DNA from: Schizophyllum amplum
Taxonomy: Eukaryota > Basidiomycota > Agaricomycetes > Agaricales > Schizophyllaceae
NCBI GenBank assembly: GCA_007026445.1
Contig: VDMD01000018.1
Location: 186,001-250,000, forward strand
Direction of reading: 5' to 3'
DNA: 64,000 bases
Part shown: positions 56,888-64,000 of the stretch, piece by piece
Numbering within the stretch: position 1 is the first letter of the stretch
Layout of the letters: each line of letters begins with the position of its first letter
Notes under the pieces: generated by a model
What the model saw: the letters and a program-made list of their open reading frames with translations, nothing else
What the model was told of the DNA's origin: nothing
The model's database searches: none
Program-made: the position numbers and the translations under genes

Positions 56888-58630
56888 TTATACGACACCG
56901 CCGATATCACCATTACGCCTGAGCTCAGTCACCTCTTCTGGCGAAAAATCAAGTTCTTGCACCAAGACCTCGTCCGTGTGCTGCCCAAGCCATGGCGGTG
57001 GCATCCTCACTGGCATGCGCTTCCCGTTATAATGAACGGCAGGAGCGACCACCTTCAACGGTCCGTCTATGCGAGGGTGCTAAAACGAATGTCAGGATGT
57101 AGAAGATTGCGGGAAGATGAAGACATACCTCGACGTCCACAGTGATCTTCCTAGCCTTTGCCTGTAAAACAATGGGGTCAAAACGACGTGCGCAGCTGAT
57201 ATAAAAACACTTACCTGCGGATGCTGGAAAGTCTCGCCAATATTGTTGATTGGCCCATGCGGTACACCAATGCCCTTGAACCGCTCAAGCCAGACATCCC
57301 TCGGCTCCTCCATGAGCCTGTTCTCAATCATCGCGACCAGGTCGGAGCGGTTCTTCACCCGCTGCTGATTGTTGCAGAACATGGGATCCTCAGGCAGGTC
57401 GCTCAATGCCAGCACCTTCGCCAGGGATGCGAACTGCAAGCGACATCGTAAATAGGAGTCCAGCCGAGCGCATATGCAGCAAAGCAGCGTGTGCGAAAAT
57501 GCAGACTCACCTGCTTATCGTTGCCTGCGCCGATCATGAGGAAGCCGTCCTTGCATCTGAAGACCTGGTATGGAACGATACTGGGATGGGCCGTGCCATG
57601 CCGCGACGCCTCTTGACCGGCAACAAGGTAGTTGGATGCGATGTTGGCGAGGCCAGCGATCTGGGACAGCGTTAGGTATCCGTTTACGAGTTCATCAGCG
57701 TCCCAACTTGCCTGCGATTCGAAGAGGTTGCAGTCAATCCAGCAGCCCTTCCCGGTCTTCTGTCTCGACAACAAAGCTGCCATTATGGCACCATGCGTAT
57801 ATAGCCCGGTCGCGATGTCCGTCGCGGCCACGCCGACCTTGGACGGAGGGCGATCAGGCTCGCCCGTTCTGCGTGTTACTGTCAGTCTCCAGAAGCCAAC
57901 CAGAAATTGGACGACTGACATATGCATCAAGCCCGCCTCTCCCTCAATGACCACATCATAGCCAGCGTTCTTCCGGAACGGTCCCGTCTGCCCGTATCCT
58001 TCAACGTCGTCCAGCTACGCGGCGAGAGCACCGGCACCCGACTCACCGGATATACTGGCGTAGATGAGGCCCGGGTTCCACTCCGCGCAGTGCGCGTACC
58101 CTAAGCCCATCTCCGCGAGCTTCCCACTGATGTAGTTCTCGACGAGGATATCGCTCTTCTGCACTAGGCGCTTCATGACCTCCATGCCGCCCGGCGACTT
58201 TAGGTTGACGGTGATGGAGCGCTTGTTGCGGTTGCAGGCGAGGAAGTAGGCGGACTCTGGGGGAAGGTGCTCAGAGCCCTTGGGGAGGGAGGCGGGCAAG
58301 GGGGCAGCGGGTGGGTGCCAGGAGCCTGAGGAGGGAGAAGTGGGTGAGAGGATGCAGGGCAGGCTGCGTCGCGCACTCACGAGTATCGTCCCCGCGCTTG
58401 ATCTCTTCGACCTTAATCACGTCTGCGCCGAGGTCTCCCAGAAGCATGGTCGCGGTGGGGCCAGCAAGCACGCGCGTCAAGTCCAGGATTTTGATACCAG
58501 CCAGCGGGGGAGGGATGCCATTAAGCGGCGTAGCAGCAGCTTGTGGCGGCTGCGTCTCGTAGTTTCGCACAGTAGTTTGTACTCGACGCGCGCCGGCGCG
58601 TAGCACCCTCCGGTGCACTGTCCGCAACAT
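56888..58630 (-). CDS. Family III CoA-transferase, probably mitochondrial
   Basis: Family III (CaiB/Frc/SUGCT-like) enzymes move CoA between dicarboxylic or fatty acids. The N-terminus '[19 protein letters not shown]' is a plausible mitochondrial presequence. The fold markers are '[19 protein letters not shown]', '[18 protein letters not shown]', '[18 protein letters not shown]', '[19 protein letters not shown]', 'LIYASISG', '[13 protein letters not shown]' and '[19 protein letters not shown]', which includes the position of the family's catalytic Asp. '[18 protein letters not shown]' and '[10 protein letters not shown]' complete it. The stop is at 56888-56890. About seven introns. The closest animal relative by pattern is SUGCT (glutarate/succinyl-CoA), but substrate is not determinable. 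Confidence 0.9.
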
Positions 58631-58837
58631 AGTGGCAGTAAGCAAGGACGCTGTTTACTTCGCGACTGGGAGGGGACCGCGGCGCGGAAGGGCGCGGGCC
58701 GCCTCGGTCACGTCACGACCTGCACTGTCACAGGGAGATTTCACTGGCGCGAGTCAGTCCCTTGTCCCGATCTTGCCATCCTCGCATAAATCTTGCTTCA
58801 TAAGCCCACGCAGGCCCCGCAAAAACAGGCAGCCAGG
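58631..58837. promoter_or_regulatory. 207-bp divergent promoter, CoA-transferase / eIF2-alpha
   Basis: The two ATGs point away from each other with 207 bp between them, so both promoters are in this interval. It is GC-rich on the left and less so towards eIF2-alpha. Confidence 0.6.
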
Positions 58838-60146
58838 ATGCGCTACTACGAGCAGAAGTATCCCGAGGTGGATGAGCTGGTGATGGTCCAGGTCCGCCAG
58901 ATAGCAGAGATGGGCGCGTACGTGAAGCTGGTGCGTTGGTACACGATGCAAACTCGGATGTGTGTAGGCTGATGGTTGTGTATGTAGCTGGAGTACGACA
59001 ACACGGAGGGAATGATCTTGCTGTCCGAGTTGTCGCGTAGACGTATCCGATCAGTGCAGAAACTCATCCGTGTCGGGCGTAATGAGGTCGTCGTCGTTCT
59101 GCGTGTGGACAAGGAGAAGGGGCGTTCTTCTCCAACAAGATGCGGGACATCACTCACACTACTACAGGCTACATCGATCTCTCCAAGCGCCGAGTGTCGC
59201 CCGAGGACATCACGAAATGTGAGGAGCGGTTCATGAAGTCGAAGGCTGTCGCCTCCATCCTCCGCCACGTCGCCTCTAAGCTCCCCTCCGCCGACGTCAA
59301 CGACGCCGCGCCTGTCGAGACTGCCGAGAAGGAGACGAAGCGTTCACGGAAAGCACGGCACGCCGCAAACGATGACGAGTTGCCCGACACCGAGCACATC
59401 CCCGGTACCAGCGCCAACGAGGAGGAGAAGCTCGAGATGCTCTACGAGACGATCGGCTGGCCGCTAGGCCGCAAATTTGGCCACCCATACGATGCCTTCA
59501 AGAAGGCCTTGACGTACGTCGGCGTCGTGTGCTGTACGCTTACCATTACAGTATGCTGACCAAATGCACAGGGAGCAGGACGCCGTGTTCAGCCAGCTGG
59601 AGACAACCATCCCCCCATCGACGATCGCGATCCTCATGAGCACCATCGCGCGGCGGTTGACGCCTCAGCCCATCAAAATCCGCGCCGACATCGAGCTGAC
59701 GTGCTACACGCCCGCCGGCATCGACGCGATCAAAAAGGCGCTCCGGGCTGGTGAGAAGGAGAGCACTGACGCCGTGCCAATCAAGGCTCGGCTGGTCGCA
59801 CCACCACTATATGTCCTCAGCACGAACGCCACGGATAAGGTAAGGACTGCATTAAGGGCCTGTCACTCCTGATTTGCTGACTGTACGTCGCAGTACGCTG
59901 CTGTCGACCGGTTGGAACGAGCCCTCGAGTCGATCCAGGGCAGCATCGAGACCCAGGGTGGCTCGCTGCTTGTGAAGATGAAGGTAGCCGTCCACTGACT
60001 CCTCTTCCCGGTCTCAAAACTCATGTCTTCTCTAGCCCAAAGCCATCTCCGAAGCGGAGGAGAAGGACCTGGAGGCACGCATGGAGAACGCCGAGCGCGA
60101 GAACGCAGAGGTTTCTGGAGACGAGTCGGAAGAGGAAGCCGAGTGA
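58838..60146 (+). CDS. SUI2: Translation initiation factor eIF2 alpha
   Basis: eIF2-alpha is the regulatory subunit of the ternary complex that brings Met-tRNAi to the 40S ribosome. Its phosphorylation by Gcn2-type kinases slows initiation under stress. The protein starts '[19 protein letters not shown]', with the S1 domain and the phosphosite loop '[19 protein letters not shown]'; the Ser corresponding to Ser51 follows 'SEL' and is intact. '[18 protein letters not shown]' and '[14 protein letters not shown]' are split by an intron whose GT donor leaves one extra Arg. The C-terminal domain has '[19 protein letters not shown]' and '[17 protein letters not shown]', and an acidic end '[10 protein letters not shown]'. 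About 300 residues, as usual. Confidence 0.96.
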
Positions 60147-60486
60147 TTCTGTACATTAGCCTTTGTCCTCTGTGAAGCACCCCGATGTACGATCAGTTCA
60201 TGTACAGTTAGCATTCAAGCTCGTCGCTCTGCCATCTTCATCGGCCAGTAGTTGGCTGTCGTTGCGAGCTTTTTGCAGGGCTTCCTCGCATATGTCGAAC
60301 TCTGAAATATGCCGCCCCCGTGGGAAAGCATGTCAAGGACGCCTTGAGCGTTGACTCCGCCGTATAGCGCGCCCTCCCCAAAGTCTCCTACGCCGCTCAT
60401 TTGCACTCTCACGAAGATAACTGTAACGAAGTCATTCCCCTCTTTTAAACTTACTGCTGGACGGAATACCTCCACGGCATGAACCT
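60147..60486. other. Intergenic, eIF2-alpha 3' region and next promoter
   Basis: No supported gene in this 340-bp stretch. Confidence 0.5.
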
Positions 60487-62332
60487 ATGGGCTTCTTCTC
60501 AACCCGCCGAGAAGATGCCATCGACAGCGAGCGCGCCAGCTCCGTCGTGCAAACCATACGGTCCCGCTTCGTGCGTACCTCCCCTCTGCTCCACCACCCC
60601 GTATCTAACCGCGCGAAATTCAGTACGGAAAGGGCAAGGGCAAGGAGCGCGAGCACGAGCCTAACGCCTCGGAGTCGTATATCCCCAGCGCACCGCTGCG
60701 GAGACGCTATCTGGCGCACCGACGACCCCCTCGCGGCTGCATCATGCGCGCAGCGTGCCTACAAAAGCGCTCTTCTCGGGCTCGCAGTCTGCCCCCAGCA
60801 GCCCCGCACCGATGCGCAAGCCGTCACGCTCAGAGATGCCGCCCCCTCCGGTGCCCCCTTCAGCGCGATCGGGCGCTGGCAAGGAGAATGGTACCAGTCC
60901 ACGCAAGCATACAGATACAGCCACGTACGTTCTACGAATGCGGCCGACGCTGTATACTGACCGTATGATAGCCTGACACTCGCACAACGCCTGGACGAGC
61001 TGCGGGTCGCGAACGCGGAGGGCTTGCTAAAGTGCGTACCCAGTCGTGTCGTATAGCACTCGCTAAATAATCGGCAGTGACGACGAGTACCGCCTATTGC
61101 GCCAGAACCTCTTTGAGCGGTTCTCTAGCAATGCCACCGTACCGACAGAGGCGCCAGTTGTGCCGGTCGCTCGACCTACGGTGCCCGGGCAGCCCGTCTC
61201 TCCTCGCCCCAAGTCGAATTTTGTCGTGGACAGGGACATGACGCGCACGCCGTCCATTCGGTCGCCCTCCAAACGCTCGTCCCTATCGACGAATATGTCT
61301 AACATGATGAAGTTCCGCCGCTCGCCCTCGACTTCCCGCGACTACAGCGAGACGTCGAGCGTCCGTTCTTTCACATCGAACGCTTCCACCACCGCCTGGC
61401 CTCGGCTGAAGAAGAAGACGAGCAACTCGTCCATCGCCACCACCTCGTCCTTGCAGCCCGATACGGCATCTATCGCCTCTTCCCACGTCACCGCCGCCCA
61501 CCGCAAGGGCTCTTCTACCCACGTCCCGCACCACCTCTCGCACTTCTCACGCGACACCACGCGCTCGACCGGCAGCATCCGCCGACTCGCGAACCCACCC
61601 TCGTCCTTTAACGCCTCACGCGTCGCGTCGACGGACAAACTGCCCTCTGCGTCTTTCGAGGACGTCTTCGATGAGTCCAATCTGCAGACTGCGTCGGACA
61701 TCCGCGCAGCGATCACCTCGGTCGAGGCTGAGGGGCGGCGCCTTATGGATGCGTTCAATGGCCTGGAGCTCACCGCGCTCACGCGAGCGCAGGCGCGCGG
61801 ATCCGCCGTCACGCTCACGTCTGCGCCGCCTATGCCTCCTACGCCTGTGGACATTGACAGCGTATCCGTGCGCTCGGGCGCATCCGCGGGCACTGCCGCA
61901 TCGCGCTCGACGCGCCGCGTCGCACGCTCGAACCTCTCCACGGGTGCTTCTCGCCCCGTCACGCTCCATCGCAAGGCCAGCGTCAGCAGTACGGGTACCA
62001 GCGGCACTGGCGGCACGGGTGGCACGGGGCGCCTGGCGCCGCCTCCTATGCCGAGCTTCCCTATTGGAATCGGGCAGCTAAGCGGGGCGAGCACGTCGAG
62101 TGTCAACTTGGTCCGTACGCCTATGCGTACGGTGCCGGAAGACGGCGGGGGCTCGGCAAGGCCGTCGATGGAGTGGAGCGCGACCCAAGACCCTACTGCC
62201 TCAGCGCACTCGGAGATGGAGGACATCCGCCGGCGGCGGGAGGAGGTGAGCGCGCGGTACGAGGCGCGACTGGAGTACCTGCGAGCTAAGCTCAAGGGTG
62301 CCGTGCTGCACGAGAAGTTGCTGAAGAAGTAG
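60487..62332 (+). CDS. Unknown disordered protein with SHOCT-like helix pair
   Basis: Not recognised as a named family. The start 'MGFFSTRREDAIDSERASS' is followed by Ser/Pro-rich disorder. A compact segment near 60975-61120 reads 'LTLAQRLDELRVANAEGLL' then 'DDEYRLLRQNLFERF', the pattern of a SHOCT domain (short helix pair 'L..L..L...G.lt.eEf..lK..l'). The remainder is low-complexity and basic Ser/Thr-rich, with 'GTSGTGGTGGTGRLAPPP', and ends in a coiled coil 'EMEDIRRRREEVSARYEAR' to 'LHEKLLKK'. The frame slips near 60690, consistent with one missing base between 'SYIPSA' and 'TAAETLSG'. A scaffold or membrane-associated role is conceivable, but no function can be assigned. Confidence 0.7.
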
Positions 62333-63147
62333 CTGTTGGGCGCTCCCTTGCTGCTGGGCTTCTCTGCTCTTGGGCTGCTTTGCTGTTGGGTTCCCTTTAA
62401 CATACTACCGTTATACGTCGTTAATGCGACCCCCTTTCGTCGGCTACTTGCGACCATTTATGTCTGCCGCGTTTCTTCTTCCTCTACTGATCTTTTTCTT
62501 GACTTCTTTCACGCATCGCTATACTACCCGTGTACATTTACTGATACCTCTCGGGCTTCGTGCATTTGTACATCCGCTTTAGGCTCATAGACACGACTAT
62601 TTTTCTGGGACGAGCGGCTGGTGACACTGATATGGCGCTTTTTTGGTTCAAAGGTCGTCCTCAGGCCTGAGGCCCGGTCCTTGCAGCTGGTCAGTTGAGC
62701 ATCGAGATGGAGACCTCACGCTGCGCGCAATGCATGGTCTGCATGATAAAGGTATATCAGGCGGTAAGGAGCGGTAGGGAGTGCGTCCGTGTCAGTGCTT
62801 GCAAGAGGCGGGCATCAGTGATGTATCGGATGGATAGGCTTGTACAAATCTGCAAGGCGACAGCATGATAGCGAGTATGTTACATAAGTGTAGGAGGAGA
62901 CATAGAGAGATAGAAAAGAAAAGATTGGGGGAAGATGGAGCAGGAGCAGTGGATATACAAGTACCTGGTCCTATGCCAGTACAGATGTCCTTCTGTCATC
63001 GCGGGTGAGGGCAGCGCCTGAGGCTCGCACATCTCTATGTACCTTTAACGGTAGCTGACGCGGGCTCCAACGACGGACGGTCAGGTCCCGATGCCGGGGG
63101 ACCGTCAGACTCCAACGTCGATGTGATGAACTCGCAGCCGGCGCGCC
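62333..63147. other. Intergenic between convergent genes
   Basis: The 3' regions of the SHOCT-like gene and YPD1 meet here. No open frame is convincing. A purine-rich stretch lies near 62890-62945. Confidence 0.5.
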
Positions 63148-63834
63148 TCAGTCCTCCTCCTCTTCGACTGAATTGTCCTCGTACCACTTTTGCAGCCACT
63201 CCTCGGCGGTGCGAAAGTCGACCTTGACCTTGCCGAGCAGTTCGCCGATGCGCGACAGTGCTCCGTGTCCGAAAGATCTTTGCCCTCGTTCTTCTTCTCG
63301 CCATAGTGCTGGATCTTTTGACAAGACTGCTCGACGCGTGAGACGCCGAGGGTAGCGGAGGAGCCTTTGAGGAAGTGGCCGAGGGAGGAGAGCTTGGGCA
63401 GGTCGGATGACTTGCTGAAGGGCTCCGGTCAGCGCTGGTGTCGGCGGGGAAGAGGTGGTGGCGGCTCACAGGGCCTGGTCCATGTCATCGAAGGTAGATT
63501 CTGCCTGCGAAAAATATGCGTCGACCATGCCACGGCTGAAGTCGTGCGTGTCATCCTCATCCAGCTCGAGGAGCTGCTGGAACGTGTCCATGTTGATCAT
63601 CGCCTGCGCACGACGTCAGGTCGCGCGGGCAGAGCGGACTTGGTGACCACGCACCTCTGGGGTCTCTGGCTCGGGCGTGTCTGCATCTGGCTTTGCTGCG
63701 GGCTTCGCCACTGTTGCCCCGACCTTGGCTGCTGCCACGGGGGACTTTGTGGGCGTTCGCAGGGCATCGTCTGTGTTCTTGTGGGCCGAGGCTGGTGTCG
63801 ATAAGATGGTTGTCGTCGCTACTGCGGCGGCCAT
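63148..63834 (-). CDS. YPD1: Ypd1-type histidine phosphotransfer protein
   Basis: HPt proteins relay phosphate from hybrid histidine kinases to response regulators (Ssk1, Skn7) in the HOG osmotic and oxidative stress pathway. The ATG at 63834 starts an Ala/Thr/Lys-rich tail. Then 'MINMDTFQQLLELDEDDTH' and 'DFSRGMVDAYFSQAESTFD' lead to the phosphorylation helix 'LSSLGHFLKGSSATLGVSR', whose His is the phosphosite, and 'CQKIQHYGEKKN'. The end is 'KVDFRTAEEWLQKWYEDNS' and an acidic tail; the stop is at 63148-63150. The frame slips near 63261, where GAGCACTG should probably be GAGGCACTG. Single-copy HPt genes are usual in fungi, so loss is improbable. Confidence 0.92.
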
Positions 63835-64000
63835 CGTCTGCTGGCAGGCGTGCGAAGAGCAAGCGATGAGCAAGATCCGTGCTGGGTGAGCGCAAGAAAG
63901 CAACGCTGATTATCAACTCGGCAAACGACCAAGTGCATGATCAACACGCGTGCTACCATTATTATTTACGTCATCGCGCGCCTAAAACCATTGTCCCCCC

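Overview
This is a GC-rich fungal nuclear sequence, almost certainly from a filamentous basidiomycete (Agaricomycetes; a wood-decay lineage is possible but not shown). Genes lie close together on both strands. Most coding frames are cut by many 45-70 bp GT-AG introns. The gene content is eukaryotic housekeeping (CCT3, eIF2-alpha, BMS1, KGD1, SEN1, MUS81, EME1, TAM41, Derlin, YPD1) plus kinase, transporter and F-box genes of the sort that multiply in mushroom-forming fungi. All calls rest on reading translations by eye; no search was run.

Layout. 1-3168: N-terminal part of SEN1 on the minus strand, running off the left edge. 3169-6254: no gene, but two diverged direct copies of a 0.65 kb module, one with a perfect 20-bp-arm palindrome. 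6255-9313: Derlin and TAM41, convergent. 9663-18083: two 2,492-bp copies of an unnamed TIR element in opposite orientation, each with its own 7-bp target-site duplication. They flank a degenerate PRP43-like DEAH helicase gene. One copy sits in that gene's 3' end and the other splits an F-box/LRR-like relic. 18527-20061: a PL9-type beta-helix polysaccharide lyase. 20840-28583: three minus-strand genes in a row: MUS81, its partner EME1, and a large disordered protein that resembles the Scm3/HJURP CENP-A chaperones. 28751-34282: CCT3 and a tandem pair of protein kinases. 35082-38463: a YEATS protein with an N-terminal Zn-finger-like segment and a possible C-terminal histone fold. 38946-44114: two convergent MFS transporters of different families. 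44773-58630: KGD1, BMS1, a Cep57-like spindle-pole protein and a family III CoA-transferase, all minus strand. 58838-63834: eIF2-alpha, an unknown SHOCT-like protein and YPD1.

The most interesting points are the physical linkage of both subunits of the Mus81-Eme1 nuclease next to a candidate centromere chaperone, the new TIR element with 7-bp duplications, the DEAH protein that has lost most catalytic motifs, and the YEATS multidomain protein.

A caution for every gene model: about 16 apparent frameshifts were found, and every one for which the direction could be read fits a single missing base. Several fall where the expected codon would lengthen a short homopolymer. This looks like consensus error, so frameshifts here should not be read as gene death without raw data.
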